Made by a program: the position numbers and the translations under genes
In this document: positions 47,906 to 60,595 of the stretch, one piece after another
How positions within the stretch are numbered: the stretch's first letter is position 1
Layout of the letters: every line of letters starts with the position of its first letter
Assembly (NCBI GenBank): GCA_036346205.1
Contig: JARFJB010001910.1
Span: 4,459,501-4,523,500, forward strand
From: Vesta saturnalis
Lineage: Eukaryota > Arthropoda > Insecta > Coleoptera > Lampyridae
Length of the DNA: 64,000 nucleotides
Reading direction: 5' to 3'
The notes under the pieces: generated by a model
The model's database searches: none
Seen by the model: the letters and a program-made list of their open reading frames with translations, nothing else
Told to the model about the DNA's origin: nothing

Positions 47906-48256
47906 CATTGAGCAGCTAGAGTAGAGATGACACGACCTGCTTAGGATTCGGAAGGTAATGGGTTCGATTCCCGCTACCGTCTACCTTGTATGAGGCATTT
48001 CAGGGGGTTTTCCTCATACGCACGTAGCGGCATGGTCACTGCGTATATGCACACTATGTGCGGCTACGTTGGCGAATGCTGGGTAGTATTTTCCCCTAAG
48101 AACCCTAACTCCGTTCCTTCCGATCCTATCCTGACCACACGCATCCTTAATTCCACCGTGCATAATGTATGCTAGGCATCCATGATTGTGGCTGAAGGAG
48201 CTTGGAAAGCCCAAACAGCCCGCCCTCCCCTTGGGGAGGGAGTAAAATATGTAACC
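47906..48256 (+). repeat. tRNA-derived SINE
   Basis: The head GAGCAGCTAGAGTAGAG followed by a B-box GGTTCGATTCC (47961-47971) matches an RNA polymerase III promoter. The GC-rich body contains TCATACGCACGTAGCGG and CGAATGCTGGGTAGTATTTT. The 3' end carries a perfect hairpin, CTCCCCTTGGGGAG, before GGAGTAAAA. The sequence is notably less AT-rich than its flanks. No target duplication was located. Confidence 0.75.
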
Positions 48257-48557
48257 TTTTCTTTCCTTTCAGGTATTCATTTGGTGACAGGCTCGCCAGT
48301 CGCGTAGTTCAGCATTTACTGTTTCTTTCTGCTTCGGGCTCTCAACGTTAGATTTATAGACTTTATATCTGTGAAAAAGCACTGAGAGGGAATGTTAAAT
48401 TTTTAAAATACAATTGTTAAGTGCATATTCAATACTACTGTAATTGGTATTTAATTAATACTTTAAAATTATAATCTTTCTTTTTATTCGTTTAAGGCGA
48501 GTGCATTTTTTTCATTTAATCATGCATTTTTTTTTCTTGATAGAAACGATCCAGAGT

Positions 48558-48632
48558 GTAATGTGTGTGTGTGCGTGTGTGTGCGTGTGTGCGTGTGTGC
48601 GTGTGTGCGTGTATGCGTGTGTGCGTGTGTGC

Positions 48633-48664
<32 letters not shown>

Positions 48665-48690
48665 GTGTGTGTGTCTGTATGTCTGTATAA
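48558..48690 (+). repeat. (GTGTGTGC)n microsatellite
   Basis: The same 8-base unit as the 3427-3957 tract, grading into plain GT repeats. Confidence 0.95.
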
Positions 48691-48989
48691 ATGGATGTAT
48701 GTTCCGTATTTACTGCTAAACCGTTCAACCGATTTAAATCAAATTTTGTACTCTAATTACTAAGGTCCTGGAGTACTTTTTAGTGTATGTTTGGATTTTA
48801 ATATTACACAAGAGTAAAGACACAGGGTACGCCATGTATCTTTCAGAAAATTTAATAGTTTAGTAGTTGAATATATTCAAATATCATAAAAATAGATATA
48901 TGTATGTCTATAGCAGCAAAAAAATTTTAAAGTCGAAGTATTTCATTATTCCACATACTCTCCTCTTAATTGGATACATTTATTACAAC

Positions 48990-49771
48990 GACCTGCCATG
49001 CCTCTAGACCTTTCAAAAAAAAATTTATATTGCTCTACAAACCAGGCCTCCGCAGCTTCTATCACCTCTTCGTCTTTTTTTCAGTTGAAAAAAGACATGG
49101 TAGCCGAACTGAGCCAGATCTTGTGAATAAGGAGTGTGTTCGAATAATTCGAACCCTAAATCACGAATTGTTTGCATGGAAACATGAGATGTGTGTGCAG
49201 GGGCATTGTAATTCCCAGTTATTGTTCTACCCTTATCCAGAAAATTAATCATACTTCCTCCTGGGCAATCGCAAAAAACTGAAGCAGGAGCTTTTCCTAC
49301 AGATTTTTGAACACGGAATTTCTTAGGCTTTGGAGAACCACAGTGTCTCCATTCCATCGATTGCTGCTTTGTTTCTGGGTCATAGCAATGTACCCAAGTT
49401 TTCTAGGCTTCTATCCTTGTCTGGTCAACATTCAGACATTTGGGGATCCATTTTGCAGAAATTTTCTCTTGTTCAAATCGACGTAAACTATATGAAATAT
49501 TCAGTGCCTGAAATATTTGTTTTATAATTCGACGGTCTGATAAAATCATGTCATGAATTGCATCGATATTTACGGGGGTGGACACAGAAACTGGCCTTTC
49601 CGATCGATTTTCATCTTCAATAGAAAATTTACCTCTGTTGAAGCTAACAATCATATTTTTCCTGGTCGCATACGGACATTGATCGCCAATTGTATTAAGC
49701 ATATCTTCGTAAATCTGCTTACCTTTTAACCCCTTCAAATACATGTATTTGATGATGGCTTGATACTCCAA
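48990..49771 (-). pseudogene. Mariner (SETMAR-related) transposase, internally deleted
   Basis: From 49771 the frame reads MEYQAIIKYMYLKGLKGKQI, MLNTIGDQCPYATRKNM, FSIEDENRSERPVSVSTP and AKWIPKCLNVDQ, the classic mariner DNA-binding region and linker. A second frame (49357-49025) contains ITGNYNAPAHTSHVSMQTI, where the catalytic Asp of DNAPAH has become tyrosine or been lost. It also has HTPYSQDLAQFGYHVFF in place of the usual PYSPDLAPSDYHLF. Both changes and the missing middle make it inactive. Confidence 0.85.
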
Positions 49772-49799
49772 TTGGTAACAGAATATTTGCCTTATCCAC

Positions 49800-50012
49800 G
49801 GAACCGGTCTAGGCTAACTAGATATAAATACATCCTGGTACGTATGTGTGTATTATTACAAACGTAGAATATTGTTTATCTTCTAGCATTAGTATAAAAC
49901 AAACCAAATTTAACCTCACTGTTACCATTAATTGCATTTTTTTTAATTTTGTGTGCAGAAACGCGCGCCGGGTACGGCTAGTGTTTTATAAAGTTAGGAA
50001 TAAATGTGATCA
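49800..50012. other. Anonymous DNA
   Basis: Short gap between the mariner and the next TA-flanked element. Confidence 0.4.
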
Positions 50013-50014
50013 TA

Positions 50015-51125
50015 CAGAGTAGCCCAACGGGAAGGTCGCATCCGTCTTTATGACTCTCCTTATAGATTTAGAAAAAAACACTGCAGTACATAAACTTTGA
50101 TTTATAAGGGGACATCTTGCCCACAAAAACTCATTGCACAGGATGATTCATAAACAAGATACTACGTCATACTTTTGATTTTAAATAGAAACCTACTAGT
50201 CTTTAGTCATTTTTGCCCCTTCCGGTAGTAAATTGGGTATAATATGTCTTATACCTACCTTCAACCGTTTTAATTTTATTTACATTTTTATAGCTCAAGT
50301 ATCATTGTATTATCGATAGGTTGAGACATACATTTTTTTTGGAATTGTGAACTTTTCCTTCCGAGAATGTGTAGAAATAACAAAACTTTATTTTGAAAAT
50401 GGAAGTTTCGTCATGGATATCACTCGCTTATTTTAATCAGTTATATCCAGACAGAACTATTAACGATAAGTATGTGGGAATCTGTGGGATCTGTGATTGA
50501 TAATCAGCAGCATCCGAATCGAACGGTGAGAAACAATGCCATAGAAATAACGGTTTTGGGATACGTAGCACTTGACAATACCCAAAGCATTCCCCAACTG
50601 GCTATATCTTCAGGAGTTTCTCGTACATCAATACAAGAGATATTGAAAGATCAGAAATGTCACCTTACAAGATAAGGCGATTATGATAGCAGGTTGGGGT
50701 CTGCGAAAAATCAGTAAAAAGAAATAATGACAGTACCGATTATTGCAAAAGAATGACTAATTCGAAGGGATCCATAGAAACGATAGTATACAGAGTTTCC
50801 GAAAGTCTCAACCTATCGGTAATACAGTGCTATTTGAGCTATAAAAATGCACATAAAATCAAAACGATTGAAGATAGGTATAGGACATGTTGTACCAATT
50901 TACTACAAACTTCAGGAATCGGCAAATAATGGCTTAAATCTAGTAGGTTTCCATTTAAAAATCAAAAGTGTGACGTAGTATCTTCTTTATGAATCACCCT
51001 GTATAATAGAGATTTAGTGGATAAGATGTCCCCTTAGAAATCAAAGTCGACGTGTTCGAGCGTTTTTTCTAAATCTAACAGGAGAGTCATAAAGAGGGTT
51101 GCGACCTTCTCGTTGGGCCACACTG
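50015..51125. mobile_element. Mariner-like element reduced to its DNA-binding region
   Basis: The termini read CAGAGTAGCCCAACGGGAAG and its diverged complement, each beside TA (50013-50014, 51126-51127). The arms extend to about 50340 and from about 50800. The centre keeps only transposase N-terminal sequence (50398-50680). It is a non-autonomous deletion derivative. Confidence 0.85.
50398..50680 (+). pseudogene. Transposase N-terminal helix-turn-helix remnant
   Basis: An ATG at 50398 opens MEVSSWISLAYFNQLYPDRT. After a frame change the text reads NNAIEITVLGYVALDNTQSI and ISSGVSRTSIQEILKDQK, two helix-turn-helix units of an IS630-like transposase. No DDE core follows. Such a fragment could still bind the element ends if expressed, but the frameshift argues against that. 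Confidence 0.7.
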
Positions 51126-51127
51126 TA

Positions 51128-51452
51128 TAATACTCAAATCTTTATGATGATGTTGTACACATCATAATTGTCGTGAACATTGGGATTTCTGGATCGGTCG
51201 CTGGATATACTTTATAACGAATTATGTTTCAATAACTAAGCTATCATTATCAGCATCATTGATGTCATGATAACTTGGCTATTGAAACGGGTTCGATTAT
51301 GTTAATGTTATGTATGTGGCACGTGGGCGTATTTTGTTTGTTAATCTGCCTTTTAGTTCTCCATTTGAATTCAATTTTCAATGGCTACTCTTATTACCTG
51401 AATTTGAATAGAAAACTTAAGAAATTGCAAAAAGTGGCAACTTCCATATATA
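51128..51452. other. Anonymous DNA
   Basis: Short gap between two TA-flanked elements. Confidence 0.4.
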
Positions 51453-51454
51453 TA

Positions 51455-53180
51455 CAGAGTGGGCCATCGAAAACGAAACAGACTAGTTTGTGGCTAGGAA
51501 AATAAGATCTGGTGAAAACGCTAAGACAGGTCAATTTTATTTTCGAGGGTGGCAACAATTTTCATTTTAAAATTATTTCACCCCTTTGCGCTATGATAAC
51601 AACCCTAAGATTTTGAATGTGATAGGGCAAATGATGCCTCATTTGAAAGGTCTTGCTTTCCTGAAACTATTGCATAAATTTTTTTGATTTTCTATCGACT
51701 AGTTTAGAAGTTATTTAACCTCAAAGTTACAAAAACTTGCTTTGCTAAAGTTCAGAAAAACAAACTTTAAAAGTCGATTGTTTATGAAAAAATATTAAAA
51801 GTAAACCAGAAATCAACAGTTTTATTGCTTTTATGTAATTTACGTTAGAAAAAATGAGAATTGGTTACGTTAAATTAGATTATAAACTAATAAAGTTTGT
51901 GTGTTAAACTAACGCATCGTTTCGCAATCTTCCTTAATTTGTACGCCAATTGAAAAATCTGTGTTGACCTTTTCAAACATAGTTTTCTGGATATTCACAC
52001 AAAGAACAATAAATTTATCATTTTACTATTACTATTAATACTAATTGAGTACACCGCAACTCAACTCTGATTAAACCTATGGTTTTAGAAATGGAGGTCT
52101 GAAAAATAAAGCAATTGTATTACGTTTATCGCATTTAATTATTAATAAAATAAATAAATATCCAATAATCACTAAAAAACTTGCTTAATGAATTAAGTGC
52201 TCAAAATGGCGACCGCCAACCTTCATACAATAGTACAAATTTTGCTGAAAACGGCTTCTGACGTTTTGCAACATGTCAGCAGTTAATAAGCGACATTCTT
52301 CTAGAATACGTCGCCGCAGTTCTACCAAAGACTGAGGTTCAGTTTTATAGATTTTGTTCTTTAAATGGTCCCATAAAAAAAAATCTAAAGGAGTTAAATC
52401 AGGAGATCTAGCTGGCCACTCTATAGCTCCTCTTCGCCCAATCCATTGTCTTGTAAATTGCGCATCTAAAAATTCTCTTACTTGCTGATTGTAGTGCGGA
52501 GGAGCGCCAACTTGTTGAAACATTAATTTTTTTCCTCATAATGGTCATCATGTTCAACAATGTCAACAAGTAAGGGATGAACCAAATTTTGAAGTAGCTC
52601 TAAATATTTTTCTCCGGTTAAATTTCCGTCTAGAAAAATAGGACCAACCACACGATCTCCAAAAATGCCAGCCCACACATTCAATTTTTGAGGAGTTTGA
52701 GTGTGAATTTCTTGGTAAATTGCTGGGCCATTATCTGCCCAATGGCGACAGTTATGTCGATTAACTGTAGAATTTAAAAAAAAGGTGCACTCATCCGAAA
52801 AACAAACATTAAATAAAAAATTTACATCAACAGCCATTCGAGCAGTTATAACTTCGCAAAACTCGAGACGGCGATCATAATCATCTTCATTTAATTGCTG
52901 CACTAGTCGAATTTTGTAAGGATGAAATTTGCGGTGTTTTAATATTCGCCAAATGGTTGTTCTTGCAATATTGGTCACATTAGTCAATTTTCTGGTGCTT
53001 ATTGTAGGATCGGCAGCAATTTGTCCTAACACCTCAATTTCAGTAGCCTCATTCCTAACTGGATATTCACCAGCAACATTTCGTTTCTTATTAGCTACGA
53101 ATCCAGTTCTACGAAATTTTGCAATTTTGTCAAATTTGAAAAAAAAAACAAAGTAGTCTGTTTCGTTTTCGATGGCCCAC

Positions 53181-53184
<4 letters not shown>
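51455..53184. mobile_element. Mariner-like element inserted beside a (TA)n tract
   Basis: The left end CAGAGTGGGCCATCGAAAAC at 51455 and its complement ending at 53184 form the terminal inverted repeat, with TA outside each. The right flank continues directly as a (TA)n microsatellite. The minus-strand transposase (52185-53150) starts almost inside the right terminus, so its 5' leader and the first helix-turn-helix have been deleted. The left 700 bp are non-coding. Confidence 0.9.
52185..53150 (-). pseudogene. IS630/mariner-like transposase missing a catalytic Asp
   Basis: No start codon is present. The open text begins KFRRTGFVANKKRNVAGEYP and runs through TNIARTTIWRILKHRKFHPY, the second helix-turn-helix, to NVCFSDECTFFLN (first catalytic Asp) and KLNVWAGIFGDRV. 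A frame change falls in a T7 run at 52527-52533. The next frame opens MFQQVGAPPHY; the codon 52509-52511 encodes Val where the second catalytic Asp belongs. WPARSPDLTPLDFFLWDHL (third Asp) and GGRHFEHLIH complete it. The protein is otherwise well preserved. Confidence 0.9.

Positions 53185-53259
<75 letters not shown>
53185..53259. repeat. (TA)n microsatellite
   Basis: Pure TA alternation starting at the element's TA duplication. Confidence 0.95.
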
Positions 53260-53262
<3 letters not shown>

Positions 53263-56200
53263 TATCTCGTTCGATGGAAATATTTACAATGTGTTTACTT
53301 TCTGGCGATGAATTTATCAACAATTATGTTATTAAATCTGGAAGGTGTGCTGATCTTACAATGTTAATTTTAGTAGGTACTTCGTACATCAGATTGTTTA
53401 TTTTTTTAACCAAAGCAATTTTGTGGACTTATTACATTTCTAAAATAGTGGGAGAAACAGGCACATAAAAAATCAATTTTGTATCAAACGTTTGTATTGG
53501 TGTAACACACTACCGCTTAACTTATAACCATAGGGATAGGGACATATTATATACCTAGTTGTAAGTTAAAGTTAAAAGCTCTGCTTTCTCATTACATACC
53601 CTTTTATCGGGGTCAAATCTCGCATGATGTTAGACTTCAAGCGGACTGCTTCTGTCTGACGGCGACTTCACGGCTGATATCTGATTGCATGGAGTTAGCG
53701 TGACCCTTGCATGAATACAAGGGAAACTAGCTTATTGTTCACCCCACATCTAAAGAAATATACGAATATTGTATTGTAATTCTAGGAAAAGGTTTACAAT
53801 ACTATTATTTTTTAGTCTCTTGTTTTATATTTCACGAGAACATTACAGAAATAACATTTTTAAATTAATCTTTGTCGTTTTGTAAAAATTGTACGTATGT
53901 ACTTTATATTCATAATAAAATGCAAACACGAGAACGCATTATAATGATTATTTTGAGTATGTACGCAATGAAGGTACTAAAATCGCTTTTACGGCTCATT
54001 GTCATTAACAATAAACGATTTACCAGTGAATACACGTAATAAATCAAAAGGTAGTTTAAAGATAACACATTCGATAATACATTGATATGCGATACGGTCG
54101 TTGGTTAGACAGCAATGTAATGCAATATGTTTGACGTCTTAGCTGTTGTAGTCACCCCTATTTTGACACAAGGGTTTTATGCTGTAGTGCCTTTTCTTCC
54201 ACTCGTGCGAAACAACTTTCATATTAAATCGAATATTGTTTATGACTGTTATAAAACATTGATATGAAAAAAAAGCTCGATAATGTGCTGAACAATTTTC
54301 TCTTTCTTTCAGGATTCCGCATGATTTAACGTTGTTAATTCAATTGTTTGGTCTCAGTGTCGTTAAGTAAAACTTATAATACAAGGAACAATATTTATTT
54401 TTATTTAACTTGTTTCTATTTCTATTTAAGGAATTTGAACGAATTCATTTAATCAGTAACTTGATTCGCTCCTTCATAATATAAGAAAGTTTTAAGGTAG
54501 AAAGTATGTATACATAAGACACAGCTAACAAATATTTGACAAAAACGATTCTTAATTATAGTAGTGAATCATGGTTGTCCGCAACAAAAATGGACAAGCA
54601 CAATCTTTTGTTAAACATTGTCAACGCATAACACACGTCTTACTTTTCCATGATTTTAAACGTGATAATAGTACCCAGAATCATTTATTTTAATACTATG
54701 GTGATCTAAAATAAGTACTTTGGTCAGAAAAAATCGTATTTTGTTGTAACGGCTAGATGAGAAAGATGAAACTGTGGTATAGCTTCATTGCTGACTTGAT
54801 AATTTCGGAGCCAATTGAAATGAGCTTTTACGTGGTCAGTTTGTGTGGGTAAATGACAATTTATTCATGACAATAGGAACTAACATCCTTACAACGAAGC
54901 GTTGTGCTCCTAAGGTGACCATTTTTGTGGAATTAAAAACCAGTACGCAAAGAAGATTAGCACTGCTGGATGAAGTCCTTCCTTCGTAACCAGAGGAGCC
55001 CTTTTCCGGAAGATTTTGTAACAAACTTTTCTCAAGTTTTTAATTTTTCATTTAATTTGGTTTGAATTTTTCATTTTTATTAACCTTAAATGCTATACAA
55101 TTAAATATACCTTGAAGTACTTTTGGTTGCCTACACTTTTATACAAAACACCGTTTATTAATACAATGGTTTTTTCAACAATTTATTATGTCTTACATTT
55201 TAATTTCACATTTGGCTATTCAAAATTTCTTATCTCTTGCATTTGAATACACATTTGGCTAGTTTATAGATAACACTCTTTCTTTTTACATAAAAGTTTT
55301 TGATTAAGTTCACTGTGATGTTTGGTTGCTGAAGCATTCATAAATAAGTTTCTGAATTAATTTTCGATCTTCGCTAGAAGGATCTTTAAAAAGGAATTGT
55401 TTCACAAAGAAAATAAAGTTTCTACTCCAGAGTATTCCTTGTTTTCTTCGCTTATTACGGTTTTATAAGTATACCATTCATACACAGTTATCACGAACAG
55501 CTCACCTTCCATCTTAGAGGTATGTGAATCTATTATTCTGTGGCCTTTTCTTATGACTCATTACAATTTTCACCTTTGAACCTTCCGTGTGAACTTTAGT
55601 TTGAACCCTCCGTTGAACTTTCATTTGAACTTTCCGTTGACCTCGCAGTTATTTTTGTTCTGGTTATTGTCGTTACTGTTCCAAATTTTTCTTATACAAC
55701 TGAAAGAAGTTTAAAAGTATAGTATCTGTACCTGTATGTGTTGTAACTTACCTAAAAATTCCATCTTCATACCTTTTTAGTTCATCTCGTAGAAAAATAA
55801 CTTAAGTAGAAATCAACAAAAGGTCAGACGTTTTTAATCATAATTGTCTCACCTATAACCTCTGTTCCTTTCTGCTCCTTCCCTTAATACTAAAATAAGA
55901 AAAATTAGTAGAATAATTCCTTTCTTTCACGAAAATATTATTTATCTCTAACCTTATCTGAAATTAATTTTTCTACTTCCTTTTCTTTGTTTTTGTTTGA
56001 AATCTATCATTATAATTGTTAAATAGTGTATTACTTTATCACTAAATTACTTACTTTTTCATTCGATCTTTAATTTAATTTTTGTGTATAAATCGTTCTT
56101 TTAACGACCACCGTTTTGTAAGCAGCTGTCTGCCATATTTGTTTATCTTTTAATGTTTGTGACCTATTAACCAACCTGAACACATTAATTTAACTTTAGA

Positions 56201-56306
56201 TATTTTCTACATGTTTTAAATTTTAATTTGAAATTGGTAATTAATTAAATTTATTATTTTCTTAACGTTCTATGAAAATGTAAACTTTCACCATTGTTAT
56301 ACATAA
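53260..56306. other. Anonymous AT-rich DNA
   Basis: Bases 53560-53760 and 54890-55010 are less AT-rich but show no domain, splice pair or repeat. No gene is supported. Confidence 0.45.
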
Positions 56307-56553
56307 TAAAATACTTATCTTTTTTGGGTTCTTTAATGGTGCATGTTAAATTATACAATCGAAACGTTTCGATAACACTTACAGTTACCTTCGTCAGTAG
56401 TAATATTATCTATTAAAATTGTTAGAAATGTTGAAATAATTTTAATAGATAATATTACTACTTACTAAGATAACTATAAGTGCTATCGAAACGTTTAGAT
56501 TGTATAATTTAACATACACTATTAAAAAACCCAAAAAAAGATAAGTATTTTAT
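56307..56553. repeat. 247-bp near-perfect hairpin (MITE-like)
   Basis: AATAAAATACTTATCTTTTT at 56307 returns inverted at 56535-56553, and the arms pair over about 110 bp each, including GTTAAATTATACAATC. The left arm, read on the minus strand, contains CTGACGAAGGTAACTGTAAG followed by GTTATCGAAACG, a hammerhead-like arrangement. No coding content. Confidence 0.85.
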
Positions 56554-57091
56554 TCTTCACGTTCTTTCAAATTTCTTAATTTAAATTTTTGTTAGAACAA
56601 CACGTATTCTAAATTTGAGTTATCATTTAACGTATTAACTTTTTACAATTAAAATATAAAAACCCTGCTTTACCTTAGGAAGCCCTTTCGGAATTAAACA
56701 GGTTCTTATCTATCTAAACTTGTAATTAACTATAAAATCAATTCTTTCACACTTTTAACGTTTTACGAATCAATTTTATTTAAGCTTGTGTTGTCGATAT
56801 TTTATTTTTTAAATTTTATTTTTAATTTAAGCAACGTATCTACGTTATACGTTTGTAAATTAACTTTTTGTTTATTTGCGCACTTAACTCATTTTGAACG
56901 TTAATTGCCAATTTAGTTGTCTTTTGTTAGAATTCATATATTTTTGAAACACATTTTATTTTTATATGTATTATTTTTCTGTGCTTTAATAATTATAGGT
57001 TTTGTTTTATCTCATAATACTCTTCTCTTTTCCCTATTAGTCCATCCTGTCTGTTTTCCTACGAGTACCTACTCGCCTCTTTCTGACATCG

Positions 57092-57319
57092 TTATTCAGG
57101 AGCTGAGATAACCGTGAGTTCGTTTTTTGGGGAGCGGCTTCTGGCGCCCGTTTTATCTACCGGAACTTTCTTGGCTTCCACGAAACGTCTGACGCCGGCG
57201 ATTCCATACTTCAGCAGGTCAGTAGTGACCCATCTCAATATTCTCCCTTTTTCTCCCCGCTTCCCGTTTTTACACGTAACAGTTATGAAAAATGTAACTC
57301 GAAATGAGTTTTTGTGCTC
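57092..57319 (-). CDS. Unidentified open frame in a GC-rich island
   Basis: Without a start codon, the minus-strand frame runs 75 codons to a TAA at 57092-57094. It contains LRWVTTDLLKYGIAGVRRFV and KTGARSRSPKNELTVISAPE. Basic and serine-rich, it is less AT-rich than anything within several kilobases. It could be a terminal exon of a host gene or a retroelement remnant. I recognise no family. Confidence 0.25.
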   Translation of the reverse strand, partial: EHKNSFRVTFFITVTCKNGKRGEKGRILRWVTTDLLKYGIAGVRRFVEAKKVPVDKTGARSRSPKNELTVISAPE

Positions 57320-57619
57320 TCAAACATAAAGTGTCAAATGTATGGGTTATTCATACTAAGTATGTATTATAGAACATTTTTATTTAAAAAAATAAAATGG
57401 GTTCATGTAAAACAGTAGACAACAGTACATTTGTCTGTTTCTGCTTTAAATGAGTAATAATAGAACTATGATACATACATAATCACTACTAGTAATATAG
57501 ACATATATTTTTGTGATGAGTGAATTAATTTAAATAGTAATTGGTTTTATTGGAAATGTTTGATATTTTAATGCAAATTTGATTACAATTAACAAGCATT
57601 TTAAACCTGTAACTTATAT

Positions 57620-58487
<868 letters not shown>

Positions 58488-59130
58488 TTACAAAATGGCG
58501 CGACATATAAACATCTTCTGTCAGCTACCAAAACAGCTGCTCGTAAAATAGGCTTTTTGTACAGATCTAAGCAGTACTTTACCTCTCGACAACTCCTTCT
58601 GCTGTATAAGGCCCAAATTCGGCCTCATCTGGAATATAATTCTCACCTTTGGGTTAGTGCTCCCCAATACGCTCTCGATATCGTTGATCGTATTCAAAAG
58701 AGAGCGATTAGGCTTATAAATGACCCGTCCTTAACTTCTCACATACAGTCCCTTGAGCATAGAAGGATGGTTTCAGTTTTTTCTTTGTATTATCGTTATT
58801 ACAACGGCTATTGTGCTGGTGAATTACATTCTTTGATACCATCTCCGGCTATCTTTGCGAGAAACACTCGGCTCGCTCATTCACATCATCAGTATGAAGT
58901 GCAAATCTCCACTTGTCGTACCAAACGGGCGCAATCCACATTTTTCTACACGGCTTCTAAACTCTGGAATGATCTCCCTAGTTCCTGTTTTCCTCTCACT
59001 TATGATATGAGAAAATTTAAGGTAGCTGTTCATAGGCATCTATTGGCAATTCATTATCCCTCTATCCATCCTCCTAAGTGTTCCTGAGTGCTTTAGCCTG
59101 TTCAGGTCCACAATCATAAAAAAAAAAATA
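58488..59130 (+). pseudogene. 5'-truncated LINE: C-terminal domain after the reverse transcriptase
   Basis: The open frame contains ATKTAARKIGFLYRSKQYFT, LLLLYKAQIRPHLEYNSHLW, IQKRAIRLINDPSLTSHIQS, then SLYYRYYNGYCAGEL, CRTKRAQSTFFYTASKLWN and DLPSSCFPLTYDMRKFKV. This is the conserved region following the polymerase core in Jockey/CR1-group LINEs. The frame is intact for 200 codons to a stop at 59087. A short 3' tail then ends in an A-rich run near 59120-59130. Truncation at the 5' side is the usual result of incomplete reverse transcription. This family is distinct from the LINE at 9990-13200. Confidence 0.85.
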
Positions 59131-59385
59131 AGAGAATACTTAACAATAGCTTGTTTCCGTTAGGGAAAATGCGTTAAAAATATTGGGTTGCCCTGATTTG
59201 CAGCACTGAGTTGATTTGAAGTTGGACGATCTGTCGAGTAACCCTAAACTACAAAAGGGACACTTAGGTTTATCCAGCCTTGATTTTTCTGTAACACTTT
59301 ATCCTTGCTTTAATCCAATTTGTAATTTGGAATTTTGAAGAATATTCCTACTAGAGCACACAACTTCTTTTATTAATTTAATGAA

Positions 59386-59387
<2 letters not shown>

Positions 59388-59459
<72 letters not shown>
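59388..59459. repeat. (AT)n microsatellite, left border of a PLE pair
   Basis: Directly abuts the 3' end of the inverted PLE fragment. Confidence 0.95.
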
Positions 59460-59463
<4 letters not shown>

Positions 59464-60595
59464 TAAATAAAACTCATTTTACGGGTTAAACTCCTGTAAA
59501 ATTTATTTATTAATTAATTCAACGTTTGAAAAGCTTCTGTGCTTTCTTTGTCGAGAGTAATGAACACTTATAACTAGATTATATATGTCTGTTGCTTCAT
59601 ACTTTGTGTGGTGCAATATGAAGCTGGAAGCTCTGAAACTCCATATAGGTGGTATTCTTAAAGCATCATTTCGTTTATTTAATGCATCTGGTATCTTTTC
59701 AATTTCGATGGCTTCTCGTATTATTCTTTCTTAAAGAGTTTTAGCTGGAGTTTTGGATAAACCATATATTTTAGGAATTCTTGAACTGTTTTTCCTTGTT
59801 TCATTAAGTCTTCGTTAAATGAGACTGATTTGATTAAAGTTTTGGTTCTCTTTTGTTTCCAATTACAAACTTTTACATGGCACATTTCGAAAATAATCCA
59901 AACATCAAGTTTACAATTGGAATTGAATCTAATCGTGAATACTTAAAAAAAAGCAAAGGAGAACATAAAAAACCAGTTATCCTATCATACGTAAAAGGTG
60001 TAACTGACAAAGTTGCCAAGAAATTTCCTGAAGGCGAATTCGGAGAAATTTTTAAACCTCATCATTATCTGCAACAATTCCTACGTAATCCAAAAGACAA
60101 AATTCACGGAGAAAACCAAGGAACATATAAAGTTTCCCATTCCAGTTGTCAAAAATCTTGTATAGGACAAACAAATAGAAGACTAACCGTTAGATCCCAA
60201 GAACATTGCCTAGACATCAAACAACGTAACGCGTCTTCTTCTTTGGCAAGTCACCATTTAGACACTTACCATTACATAGATACAAATAAAATTAAACTGT
60301 TAGCTCCAGCTAAAGCTCTTTAAGAAAGAATAATACGAAATGACGCTTTAAGAATACCAACTATATGGAATATGGTCATTAAAAATTCATACAAACTACC
60401 TACTAGTTCTTGTAACAGCAACGCAGTTAATGTTCAGCTTCACGTCGCAGCACACGAAGTGCGAAGCAACAAACTCATATATAATCTAGTTATGTGTTAG
60501 TTTGCTATTTATTATAATCTCATTACCTTTGACAAAGAAACCAAGCCATAAGCTTTTAAAACGTCGAATCAGTTAATAAATGAGTTTTATTTGTA

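Noticed and set aside
52523..53323. N-terminal extension of the transposase frame into Ile/Tyr repeats
   Set aside because: The extension is read-through of the (TA)n microsatellite; the real homology begins near 53150.
53560..53770. Solo LTR
   Set aside because: Composition is right but no TG/CA ends, polyadenylation signal or target duplication could be paired.
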